From Chlorobiota bacterium (GTDB lineage: Bacteria > Bacteroidota > Chlorobiia > Chlorobiales > Chlorobiaceae), in assembly GCA_016868665.1 (NCBI GenBank), contig VGGK01000024.1:1-32022 (forward strand): a stretch of 32,022 nucleotides of DNA, read 5' to 3'. Of the stretch, positions 19,990-28,775 are shown piece by piece; position 1 is the stretch's first letter, and each line of letters begins with the position of its first letter. Under the pieces are notes generated by a model that was not told where the DNA came from, searched no databases, and saw nothing but the letters and a program-made list of their open reading frames with translations. Made by a program: the position numbers and the translations under genes.

Positions 19990-20982
19990 ATGACTATGAT
20001 ATACCAGATGCAGATGCCTGCGAAAATAGAGGTTGAAGACGCTACGCATACGGAAAGTTACGCAAGGTTCATTGCGCAGCCGCTGGAGAGGGGGTATGGT
20101 GTGACACTTGGAAACGTTATGCGTCGTGTGCTCCTTGCTTCTCTTCCCGGAACTGCGATTACCGGTCTGAAAATCGATAATGTCTTTCACGAGTTTTCGA
20201 CCGTCGAAGGCGTAAGGGAAGATGTTCCCGAGATTGTGCTTAATCTGAAAAAGGTTCGGTTCCGTTCAAACTGCAAGAGAAACTGCAAAACGTCTCTGGT
20301 GCTTGTCGGGCCGAAAGAGTTCACTGCCGGAGATATTATTGCCCAGGAAGGCGAATTCGAAGTGCTCAATAAGGATCTGCATATCGCTACGATCAACGAT
20401 GGTTCTACGCTGAAGATCGACCTGTTTATAGGCAGGGGTCGAGGATACCTTCCTGCAGAGGAAAATCGTCCGGACGGCATGCCGATAGGCTTCATTGCCA
20501 TCGATGCGATTTTCACTCCGATCAGAAACGTCAAGTTCACCGTCGAGAATACACGCGTCGGGCAGCGTACCGACTACGAAAAAATGATTCTCGATGTGGA
20601 GACCGACGGATCCATCAGTCCGGATGATTCCATCAGTCTTGCCGGAAAGATCATCAACGAGCACGTGACCTTTTTTGCGAACTTTTCTCCCACCGAAGAA
20701 GAGTTCACCGAAGAGGAGTTCAAGCAGCAGGACGACGAGTTTGAAAATATGCGAAAGCTGCTCAATACAAAAATTGAGGATCTCGATCTTTCGGTACGTT
20801 CGCATAACTGCCTCCGACTTGCCGAAATTGATACGATCGGCGACCTTGTATCGAGGAAAGAGGACGAACTGCTTAACTACAAGAACTTCGGGAAAAAGTC
20901 TCTCACCGAACTTAAGGAGCAGCTTGAAAAATTCGATCTGAAATTTGGTATGGACATCACCAGGTATCAGATGAAAGGGTAA
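19990..20982 (+). CDS. rpoA: DNA-directed RNA polymerase alpha subunit
   Basis: Alpha dimerises to seed RNA polymerase assembly. The 330-residue product has the N-terminal domain motif [55 protein letters not shown]. An acidic linker follows ([18 protein letters not shown]). The C-terminal domain [38 protein letters not shown] contains the arginine of VRS that contacts UP elements in E. coli. Two ATGs, at 19990 and 19996, are two codons apart; AAGGTA at 19981 fits either, so the N terminus is uncertain by two residues. Confidence 0.98.
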   Translation: MTMIYQMQMPAKIEVEDATHTESYARFIAQPLERGYGVTLGNVMRRVLLASLPGTAITGLKIDNVFHEFSTVEGVREDVPEIVLNLKKVRFRSNCKRNCKTSLVLVGPKEFTAGDIIAQEGEFEVLNKDLHIATINDGSTLKIDLFIGRGRGYLPAEENRPDGMPIGFIAIDAIFTPIRNVKFTVENTRVGQRTDYEKMILDVETDGSISPDDSISLAGKIINEHVTFFANFSPTEEEFTEEEFKQQDDEFENMRKLLNTKIEDLDLSVRSHNCLRLAEIDTIGDLVSRKEDELLNYKNFGKKSLTELKEQLEKFDLKFGMDITRYQMKG

Positions 20983-21028
20983 ACAATTAACTGGATTATT
21001 TTTGAATTTTTGAGATCAGGAATCAGTC

Positions 21029-21493
21029 ATGCGTAAAGTCAAGCCGGCAAGAAAACTCGGAAGAACAGCGGCACATAGAAAAGCCACGCTGGACAATCTG
21101 TCCACCCAGCTGCTGCTCCACAAGCGTATTGAAACGACGGAAGCAAAGGCGAAGGAAACCAGAAAGGTCGTCGAAAAAATCATCACCAAAGCCCGTAAGG
21201 GAACCGTACATGCCCAGCGCGAGATTTTCAAGAGCATCCGCGACAAGGAAGCCATCAAGATGCTCTTTGAAGAAATTGTCTCCCGCATCGGAGATCGCAA
21301 CGGCGGTTATACACGCATCGTAAAACTTGCGCCGCGTTTCGGCGATGCAGCGAAAATGGCGGTTATCGAACTGGTTGACTACTCGGAAGCTCCATCGAAA
21401 CAGGTTCAGACAGGAAAGCAGGATCGCGCAAAACGAGTCAAGGGATCGAAGAAAGCAGAGGGAACGTCAGTGGCGGTTTCATCGGCAGAGTGA
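21029..21493 (+). CDS. rplQ: 50S ribosomal protein L17
   Basis: L17 is a 50S surface protein near the tunnel exit. The 154-residue product begins [55 protein letters not shown] and contains [49 protein letters not shown]-terminal tail of about 30 residues rich in Lys, Gln and Ser extends beyond the E. coli length. It is the last gene of the ribosomal-protein supercluster and is followed by a strong terminator. Confidence 0.98.
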   Translation: MRKVKPARKLGRTAAHRKATLDNLSTQLLLHKRIETTEAKAKETRKVVEKIITKARKGTVHAQREIFKSIRDKEAIKMLFEEIVSRIGDRNGGYTRIVKLAPRFGDAAKMAVIELVDYSEAPSKQVQTGKQDRAKRVKGSKKAEGTSVAVSSAE

Positions 21494-21524
21494 TATTCCT
21501 TTCTGTACCGGCATAAGAATCATC

Positions 21525-21580
21525 GATAGTCATTGCCCGGAAAGTATCGATTACTTCCGGGCAATGACTATCTCTTTTTC
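21525..21580 (+). terminator. Long-stem terminator closing the alpha operon
   Basis: The arm at 21525-21542 (GATAGTCATTGCCCGGAA) is perfectly complementary to 21555-21572, giving 18 base pairs. Inner pairing (GTA/TAC) continues past a one-base bulge to a small TCGAT-type loop. A T-rich stretch (TCTTTTT, 21573-21579) follows on the + strand, 32 bp after the rplQ stop. The right arm lies inside the last codons of the convergent rsmG gene. On the - strand no T-tract follows, so efficient termination is expected mainly for rplQ transcripts. Confidence 0.88.
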
Positions 21581-22216
21581 CGCAAAAAACGGGCTGAACA
21601 CGCTTATCGGAAAATGTTCGACAGATGTCGGAAAGCCATGATGTGCATGACTTGCCTCAAGAGCGGTTCTGATTTCTGCGTCGAGATCGCCTCCCTTCAG
21701 ACAGATCAGCAAGCCCCCGGGTTTAAGAAGCCGTCCGGCATACCCGCATAGCTGTTCGAGCTGTGCGACCTGTCTGCTGAGTACGGTATCGAAAGAAAGT
21801 CCGTTAATCTCCTCTACTCTTGAATGCAGTGCTACGGCATTGGTAATGCCGAGATCCTTCAGCATGGCCTGGCAGGCCGCAATTTTTTTACCTGTCGAAT
21901 CGACCAGCAGAAATCGGGTGTCCGGATAAGCTATTGCGAGCGGTATTCCCGGAAGTCCTCCTCCGGTTCCGAGGTCCAGAACTTTCTCCCCCGCGTAAAA
22001 GGGATGGAATACGCCCATGAGGAGGGAATGAAAAACATGTTTTATGATGACCGGCGCATCCTCTTTCCTGCTGATGAGATTTATTTTCCTGTTCCACTGT
22101 TCCAGAAGCGACGCATAACAGGCAAGGCTCTCAAGCTGTAATGGAGTCAACGAAAGGTTGGCATGCGAGCAGAGTTTTCCGAGGGCGTCTGAATCTTCTT
22201 TGCGGCGTTTCATCAT
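21551..22216 (-). CDS. rsmG: 16S rRNA (guanine-N7)-methyltransferase RsmG (GidB)
   Basis: RsmG uses S-adenosylmethionine to methylate N7 of G527 in the 530 loop of 16S rRNA (E. coli numbering). The 221-residue product shows the GidB pattern: [16 protein letters not shown] near residues 37-52, HVFHSLL, then SAM motif [22 protein letters not shown] (residues 79-99), [21 protein letters not shown] and the motif with [12 protein letters not shown]. Two adjacent ATGs (22216 and 22213) could start it. Its last codons (IVIARK-stop) are formed by one arm of the terminator of the convergent rplQ transcript. It is not next to gidA here. Confidence 0.96.
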   Translation of the reverse strand: MMKRRKEDSDALGKLCSHANLSLTPLQLESLACYASLLEQWNRKINLISRKEDAPVIIKHVFHSLLMGVFHPFYAGEKVLDLGTGGGLPGIPLAIAYPDTRFLLVDSTGKKIAACQAMLKDLGITNAVALHSRVEEINGLSFDTVLSRQVAQLEQLCGYAGRLLKPGGLLICLKGGDLDAEIRTALEASHAHHGFPTSVEHFPISVFSPFFAEKEIVIARK

Positions 22217-22260
22217 GATGGTTTAACGATTACTGAGGTTACTGGAAAAAAAGATATTTT

Positions 22261-22289
22261 AGCATGAATGGCAAATTGCCATTCATGCT
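22261..22289. repeat. Near-perfect 14-bp palindrome between divergent genes
   Basis: AGCATGAATGGCAA (22261-22274) and TTGCCATTCATGCT (22276-22289) are exact reverse complements around a single A. A-rich sequence (GAAAAAAAGATATTTT) lies on the left and CATTTTTCATT on the right. Transcripts from either strand could form a hairpin followed by U-rich sequence. It sits between rsmG (-) and the guanylyltransferase homologue (+), which diverge, so a simple gene-end terminator is not expected. An operator, or an insulating bidirectional terminator, are the alternatives. Confidence 0.8.
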
Positions 22290-22334
22290 CATTTTTCATT
22301 GATCGCTGCCGGAAGAAGTTGACGGGAGCAGTTC

Positions 22335-23507
22335 ATGCCCGTGCCACGAAGTATGACTGCATCAAGTCCGGGAAAAACGACGTCAGATATGGATAGCCCT
22401 TTGAACACACACGTATACGCCATCATTATGGCAGGTGGTCCTGTCAAGGCACTATGGCCGGCAGCAAGAAAAAGCCGTCCGGTTCATTGCCTCGATTTTT
22501 TCCATCAGGGCGCCCTCATAACGCATATTATCAATTGTATTGAATCGACAGTCGCGTCAGACAGGACTTTTGTAATCACGAGCAAAGAGGGCAGGGAGTG
22601 TCTTCTGAAGAACGGTACGTCAATCAGACCCCGGAATATCATCGCAGAGCCGATTGCACGCAATACTGCGATCTGTATCGCACTTGCAACGGCTTACATT
22701 AAAAAAATCGATCCCGACGCTATCACCATTGTGCTGCCTTGCGACCATCACATCGGAGACCTTGCGAAATTCAGGGAGGTTATTCAGGCAGGAATTACGG
22801 TCGCTGCTGAAAAAAACGGTCTCGTAACCATTGGCGTTAATCCCGAGTATGCCGAGACGGATTATGGGTACATACAGGCCGATGAACAGCTTCCTGTGGG
22901 GCTTTCCGGAGACCCTGCAAACGGATTCAGCCTGTTCCGCGTGAAAACATTTGCCGAGAAACCCGATTATGCCACTGCAGTACAGTTTCTGGAAAGCAAG
23001 GATTTTTTCTGGAACAGCGGAATATTCATCTGGCATATCGAAGCTGTCTGGCAGGAGTTAGAGCGATCGATGCCTGATCTTTTCAAAGACCTTCTGGTCA
23101 TGTATGAACATATCGGAACGCCGGACGAAGGAGCTGTGATCGAAGATATCTACAGCTGGGTACATCCGGTTTCGATCGACTACGGCATCATGGAAAAAGC
23201 AGATTCCGTTTTCATGATCGCTGCGGATTTCGGCTGGACGGATCTGGTCAACTGGGATGAAGTCGCCAAGGTGGCTGCCGGCATCGAGGGCGCGGAAGAG
23301 GCCTGTGAACTGGATGTCCTGAGGATGGAGAGTCCCGGAGTGTTTCTCAGAAAACCGCAGGGAAAAGCCGTCTGCCTGATCGGAGTAAGCAATCTTATCG
23401 TTATCGATACGGGAGATGCGCTGCTGATATGCAGCAAGGGGGAGTCCTGCAGGGTTTCAGGAGCGATCGACCAGTTCAGGCGCGAGAACAGGGAAGAATT
23501 GCTGTAG
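22335..23507 (+). CDS. Mannose-1-phosphate guanylyltransferase homologue with degenerate GTP-binding signature
   Basis: Family members make GDP-mannose from mannose-1-phosphate and GTP. The 390-residue product follows the family along its length: YAIIMAGG, IIAEPIARNTAICIALATAYI, VLPCDHHIGD, ETDYGYIQ, the sugar-phosphate motif FAEKPDYATA, FFWNSGIFIWH, SIDYGIMEKAD, ADFGWTDLVNWDEV and LIVIDTGDALLIC. The N-terminal pyrophosphorylase signature (usually GGSGTRLWP...PKQFL) reads GGPVKALWP...PVHCL, losing the second glycine, the arginine and the lysine. Activity is therefore uncertain. GGGAG six bases before the ATG at 22335 supports that start; the ATG at 22389 (372 residues) fits family length better. 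No neighbouring sugar genes are present. Confidence 0.85.
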   Translation: MPVPRSMTASSPGKTTSDMDSPLNTHVYAIIMAGGPVKALWPAARKSRPVHCLDFFHQGALITHIINCIESTVASDRTFVITSKEGRECLLKNGTSIRPRNIIAEPIARNTAICIALATAYIKKIDPDAITIVLPCDHHIGDLAKFREVIQAGITVAAEKNGLVTIGVNPEYAETDYGYIQADEQLPVGLSGDPANGFSLFRVKTFAEKPDYATAVQFLESKDFFWNSGIFIWHIEAVWQELERSMPDLFKDLLVMYEHIGTPDEGAVIEDIYSWVHPVSIDYGIMEKADSVFMIAADFGWTDLVNWDEVAKVAAGIEGAEEACELDVLRMESPGVFLRKPQGKAVCLIGVSNLIVIDTGDALLICSKGESCRVSGAIDQFRRENREELL

Positions 23508-23524
23508 GCCTGCCTTTACGGAAA

Positions 23525-24979
23525 TCAGGACTCCGCTTTCAGCGACCAGCTTGCACCATCGCGGGTGTCCTGCACCTCTATACCGGCCTCGAGCAGTTCG
23601 TTCCTTATACGGTCGCTCAGGGTGAAATCCCTGTTTCTGCGAGCTTCGCTCCTCATATCGAGGAGCAGCGCGACAACCTTCTCGAGCGCTTTTCCGCTTT
23701 TCGCCTCCGTCAGGGCGGTCGGTTCTCCTGCTGGCGCTATGATGCCGAGAACTGTCCCTGCAAAGGTATCGAGAAAAGCCACCGCATCTGACAGGGCTTC
23801 CGATGACAGCCCTTCGGGTTTATCGAGCGCGCTGTTGACGGTTTTCGAAAACTCGAAAAGAACCGAAACCGCAAGCGGAGTGTTGAAATCGTCATCCATT
23901 GCATCCCCGAACTTCATACGGAATTCGTCGGCGTCGAAGATGCCGATGCCCGGCACGGCCTGCAGCAGGCGTTTGCGGGTATCACGCATTTTTTCCAGTC
24001 CCGAGGAAGACGCATGTATTGTGGCCTCGGAAAAATCAAGAGGTGAACGGTAATGCGACTGAAGGATGAAGAACCTTATGACCATGGGATCTGTGGTTCG
24101 GAAAAGATCCTTGAGATTGACAGAATTCTTCAGGGATTTCCCCATTTTAATTCCGCCCACGGTCACCATATTGTTATGCATCCAGTAGCGTACGTAAGGT
24201 TTACCTGTTGCGGCTTCCGACTGCGCGATTTCGCACTCGTGATGGGGAAACTTGTTCTCCATACCCCCGCCATGGATATCTACCGTGTCGCCGAGATATT
24301 TCATCGACATGGCTGAACATTCGACATGCCATCCGGGATACCCCATTCCCCATGGAGAGCGCCATTGCATGAGATGTCCCTCTTCGGCTTTTTTCCATAA
24401 CGCGAAATCGGATGGATGGCGTTTTTCGCTCCGGGTTTCCACCCTGGTGCCGGATTGCAGCGCCTCCTGATCGGTTCTGCCGGAGAGCTTTCCATACTCC
24501 GGAAATGATCCTACCGAATAATAGACGTTCCCGTTCACCTCATAGGCATGGCCTTTCTTCAGCAGCTCTTCGATCAGGGCTATCTGTTCCGGAATATGCC
24601 CGGTAGCCGTCGGTGCGATATTGGGGCGTTCTACGCCGAGCCGGTCCATGTCATCATAGAAGCTGCGGGTATAATATTGAGCGATCTCCATGGGATCGGT
24701 CTTTTCGATCCGGGCCTGACGGGATATTTTATCCTCTCCCTCGTCGGCATCGTCGGTAAGGTGTCCGACATCGGTGATGTTCTGCACATACCTTACCCTG
24801 AAACCGCTTTGACGCAGCCAGCGGGCAACCACATCGAACGAGACGTAGCTTTTTGCATGGCCGAGGTGCGCATGGCCGTAAACAGTCGGACCGCATACGT
24901 ACATACCGACAATGCCGGGGTGTACCGGTACGAACGGTTCTTTCTTTCGGGTCAGGGAATTATAAATCTGTAGAGCCAT
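23525..24979 (-). CDS. cysS: Cysteine--tRNA ligase
   Basis: CysRS charges tRNA-Cys in the cytoplasm. The 484-residue class I synthetase shows MYVCGPTVYGHAHLGH at residues 26-41, with zinc ligand Cys29 and the HIGH motif as HLGH. It also has VQNITDVGHLTDDADEGEDKI, WHVECSAMSMKYLGDTVDIHGGGMENKFPHHECEIAQSEA with the remaining Cys/His/Glu zinc ligands, and the KMSKS loop as KMGKSLKNS. That KMSKS variant is, from memory, usual for Bacteroidetes and Chlorobi. The C-terminal helical domain follows. It converges on the guanylyltransferase homologue with 17 bp between stops and diverges from engB. Confidence 0.98.
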   Translation of the reverse strand: MALQIYNSLTRKKEPFVPVHPGIVGMYVCGPTVYGHAHLGHAKSYVSFDVVARWLRQSGFRVRYVQNITDVGHLTDDADEGEDKISRQARIEKTDPMEIAQYYTRSFYDDMDRLGVERPNIAPTATGHIPEQIALIEELLKKGHAYEVNGNVYYSVGSFPEYGKLSGRTDQEALQSGTRVETRSEKRHPSDFALWKKAEEGHLMQWRSPWGMGYPGWHVECSAMSMKYLGDTVDIHGGGMENKFPHHECEIAQSEAATGKPYVRYWMHNNMVTVGGIKMGKSLKNSVNLKDLFRTTDPMVIRFFILQSHYRSPLDFSEATIHASSSGLEKMRDTRKRLLQAVPGIGIFDADEFRMKFGDAMDDDFNTPLAVSVLFEFSKTVNSALDKPEGLSSEALSDAVAFLDTFAGTVLGIIAPAGEPTALTEAKSGKALEKVVALLLDMRSEARRNRDFTLSDRIRNELLEAGIEVQDTRDGASWSLKAES

Positions 24980-25010
24980 GGTGCGCGTCGTGAGATGTCC
25001 GTGATGACTG

Positions 25011-25058
25011 AAAAACCTTACGGAAGTTAAACATTTGGGTTTTTAACGCAAGGTTTTT
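25011..25058. repeat. Nested inverted repeats in the cysS/engB divergent region
   Basis: AAAAACCTT (25011-25019) and AAGGTTTTT (25050-25058) are exact reverse complements. Nested inside them GTTAAA (25026-25031) faces TTTAAC (25042-25047). In RNA from either strand this makes a long AT-rich hairpin ending in a U-tract. The region lies 31 bp upstream of cysS on its strand and 65 bp upstream of engB, so it could be a leader structure or an operator. Pairing is visible; function is unknown. Confidence 0.55.
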
Positions 25059-25123
25059 AGCTTCCTTTTTACCACAGCTTCCGTATATGGGCAAGACCAT
25101 TCCGGATCGTCAGACGCCATGGC

Positions 25124-25702
25124 ATGAACATCACTAACGCTGTTTTTTATAAAAGTGTTTCCACTCCCTCCGGTCTTCCCGATGAAACGTTTCCCGAGAT
25201 TGTCTTTGTCGGTCGCTCCAACGTAGGAAAATCTACGCTTCTCAATTCGCTGACCGGTATCAGGGGGCTGGCCAAAACGAGCTCCACTCCCGGAAAAACC
25301 AGATTGATCAACTATTTCCGGATCAACGGGGAACTCTATTTCGTCGATCTTCCCGGGTATGGTTACGCAGCGGTCGGAAAGCAGGAGAAAGCCCGATGGG
25401 GCAATCTTCTGGAAGCATACATCCAGTCGAGGCGATCGATTGCTCTTGTGCTTCTCCTGATCGATTCCCGCCATCCCGCAATGGTCTCTGACAGGGATAT
25501 GGCCGATTTTCTCGAATTTCACGGCAGGCCGTACGGCGTCATCATGACCAAGGACGACAAGCTGACTCAGAAAGAGCGCAGCGCCGCACTGCGCACCATG
25601 GAAAGTTTCTCGGCAAAAGCCAAATTTATTGTAAATTATTCATCTTTTTCCGGAAAGGGGAAAGCGCAGCTTCTTGCCCATTTCGAACACTCTATCGGTT
25701 AA
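25124..25702 (+). CDS. engB: Ribosome-biogenesis GTP-binding protein EngB/YsxC/YihA
   Basis: EngB-type GTPases act late in 50S subunit assembly and are also needed for normal division. The 192-residue product has G1 GRSNVGKS at residues 30-37, the switch region [14 protein letters not shown]3 DLPGYGYA at 75-82, G4 TKDDKL at 142-147 and a terminal G5-like [13 protein letters not shown]. The length is typical. It is transcribed away from cysS and is followed 12 bp later by purA, suggesting co-transcription. Confidence 0.97.
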   Translation: MNITNAVFYKSVSTPSGLPDETFPEIVFVGRSNVGKSTLLNSLTGIRGLAKTSSTPGKTRLINYFRINGELYFVDLPGYGYAAVGKQEKARWGNLLEAYIQSRRSIALVLLLIDSRHPAMVSDRDMADFLEFHGRPYGVIMTKDDKLTQKERSAALRTMESFSAKAKFIVNYSSFSGKGKAQLLAHFEHSIG

Positions 25703-27019
<1,317 letters not shown>

Positions 27020-27040
27020 TAAAACGAGGAGAAACCCGAT

Positions 27041-27346
27041 ATGGCCCTTCTCGATATTACCGTCATTCCCCTCGACGGAAGAAGTTCCGGTTTCAGCTCT
27101 TTCGTAGCCGGACTTCAGGAACTCCTTGCCGGAAGCGGCTGCAGCTTCCGGCTGCACGATATGGGTACCACGGTTGAAGGGTCGGTCTCCGATCTTTTTC
27201 TTCTTGCGCAGCGTCTGCACGAGCACGCCTTCAGCCTGGGAGCCGAAAGAGTCTACACGGTCATCAAAATCGACGACCGGCGCGACCGCCGGGTTCACCT
27301 GGGCGAAAAGATCGCCTCGGTACAGGAGAAAATAGGGGGCGCCTGA
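27041..27346 (+). CDS. MTH1187/YkoF-type thiamine-binding family small protein
   Basis: The 101-residue product matches the small ferredoxin-like-fold family formerly called DUF77 (PF01910, 'Thiamine_BP'). It has an N-terminal strand LLDITVIPLDG, an amphipathic helix FSSFVAGLQELLAGSG, the hallmark LHDMGTTVEGSVSDL, a second helix with LAQRLHEHAFSLGAERVYT, and the end VIKIDDRRDRR. Some members bind thiamine-like ligands as homotetramers, but the cellular role is generally unclear. AGGAG lies about nine bases before the ATG. It is placed between purA and bchN, probably co-transcribed with purA. Confidence 0.85.
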   Translation: MALLDITVIPLDGRSSGFSSFVAGLQELLAGSGCSFRLHDMGTTVEGSVSDLFLLAQRLHEHAFSLGAERVYTVIKIDDRRDRRVHLGEKIASVQEKIGGA

Positions 27347-27473
27347 GAGTACGGGATTAAAGAAAAATATTATATCTTCAGAATCTTAATGTTTGACCGC
27401 CCGGGACGCCGTTTATGCGTTCTTTCCCGCAACAGGGAGTGCGGTCGGTAACGATTTCAGGAGGAAAAACTTC
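27347..27473 (+). promoter_or_regulatory. Promoter region and potentially structured leader of bchNBL
   Basis: This 127-bp gap has a TATTAT -10-like box at 27368-27373, without a good -35. The following leader can fold: GACCGC (27395-27400) pairs with GCGGTC (27441-27446), enclosing CGGGA (27402-27406) paired with TCCCG (27425-27429) and an inner ACGC/GCGT. TCCC at 27425-27428 can alternatively pair with GGGA at 27435-27438. A strong Shine-Dalgarno, AGGAGG at 27460-27465, follows outside the fold. The pairings are visible; a regulatory role is inference. Confidence 0.35.
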
Positions 27474-28736
27474 ATGATGCAGGTTCCCGGCGAATTCCCG
27501 ATTATCAAGGAAGACAATGTTACGCACAGTTTCTGCGGCCTTGCCTGTGTCGGCTGGATGTACCAGAAGATCAAGGACAGTTTTTTTCTGATTCTCGGCA
27601 CCCATACCTGCGCCCATTTTCTGCAGAACGCGCTTGGCATGATGATCTTTGCCAAGCCCCGTTTCGGCATAGCGCTGATCGAGGAGGGCGATCTTGCCAA
27701 ACACGAGCCGGGGCTTGAGGATATTGTAGCCGAAATCAAGGCGGATCACCACCCGTCGGTGATTTTTCTGCTTTCTTCCTGCACTCCGGAAGTGATGAAA
27801 GTCGATTTCAAAGGTCTTGCCCACCACCTCAGCACTCCCGAGGTACCGGTGCTTTTCGTTCCTGCAAGTGGACTTGTCTATAACTTCACGCAGGCTGAAG
27901 ATTCGGTTCTCCATTCACTTGTTCCCTATTGCCCGGAAGCGCCGGCAGGAAAGAAAAACGTCGTGTTTCTCGGTTCGGTCAACGACGTTACAGCCGACGA
28001 CCTTCGCGCGGAAGCCGAAGAACTCGGCATTCCGGTAGGAGGATTCCTTCCGGAATCGCGTTTCGACCGCATGCCGGCCATCGGCCCCGATACCGTCCTC
28101 GCGCCCATTCAACCCTATCTGTCGAGAGTCGCCGTCAAGCTTGCCCGCGAACGGGGAGCGCGTGTGCTGAACTCGCTTTTTCCGTTCGGGCCGGACGGCA
28201 CCAGAGTATTCTGGGAGGACCTCGCAAAAGAATTCGGTATCCAGGTTGACCTTCGCGACCGCGAGAAAGCCGCATGGGAGAAGATCCGCCAGCAGACGGA
28301 ACTACTGCGGGGCAAAAAAGTATTTCTGACTGCAGACACCATGATGGAGCTGCCGCTCGCCCGCTTCCTGAAAAGCGCGGGCGCCGATGTAGTGGAGTGC
28401 AGCAGCGCATACATCAACAAGAAATTCCACTCCCGCGAGCTTGAAGCGCTCGAAGGCGTTCGGGTAGTCGAGCAACCTAATTTTCATCGCCAGCTGGAGG
28501 ATATCAAGCGGGATCGGCCCGATCTGATCGTTACATCGCTCATGACGGCTAACCCCTTTGTCGGCCACGGTTTCATCGTCAAATGGAGCATGGAGTTCAC
28601 CCTCATGTCCATTCACAGCTGGTCAGGGGTGTTTACGCTGGCAAACCTTTTTGTTTCGCCGTTCAACCGCCGCAGCAAACTGCCAGCGTTCGACGAAACG
28701 GTATGGCTCGAAGGCGTCATGCCGAGCGCGGAATAA
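27474..28736 (+). CDS. bchN: Light-independent protochlorophyllide reductase subunit N
   Basis: BchN pairs with BchB in the MoFe-protein-like component of dark-operative protochlorophyllide reductase, which reduces the D ring during chlorophyll and bacteriochlorophyll synthesis. The 420-residue product has the three cysteines that ligate the NB 4Fe-4S cluster: Cys21 (FCGLACVGW), Cys46 ([23 protein letters not shown]) and Cys103 ([13 protein letters not shown]). [20 protein letters not shown]-like and FVSPFNRR segments mark the C-terminal part. The open frame begins at 27393, but AGGAGG eight bases before the ATG at 27474 fixes the start; a second ATG follows directly. It is the first gene of bchN-bchB-bchL. 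Confidence 0.97.
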   Translation: MMQVPGEFPIIKEDNVTHSFCGLACVGWMYQKIKDSFFLILGTHTCAHFLQNALGMMIFAKPRFGIALIEEGDLAKHEPGLEDIVAEIKADHHPSVIFLLSSCTPEVMKVDFKGLAHHLSTPEVPVLFVPASGLVYNFTQAEDSVLHSLVPYCPEAPAGKKNVVFLGSVNDVTADDLRAEAEELGIPVGGFLPESRFDRMPAIGPDTVLAPIQPYLSRVAVKLARERGARVLNSLFPFGPDGTRVFWEDLAKEFGIQVDLRDREKAAWEKIRQQTELLRGKKVFLTADTMMELPLARFLKSAGADVVECSSAYINKKFHSRELEALEGVRVVEQPNFHRQLEDIKRDRPDLIVTSLMTANPFVGHGFIVKWSMEFTLMSIHSWSGVFTLANLFVSPFNRRSKLPAFDETVWLEGVMPSAE

Positions 28737-28775
28737 ACCAATGAACGCAACAGCAACACTAACTGTCATAAGCGT

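Noticed and set aside
23508-23524. Terminator between the convergent guanylyltransferase homologue and cysS
   Set aside because: Only a four-base CCTG/CAGG pairing with no T-tract can be drawn; not convincing.
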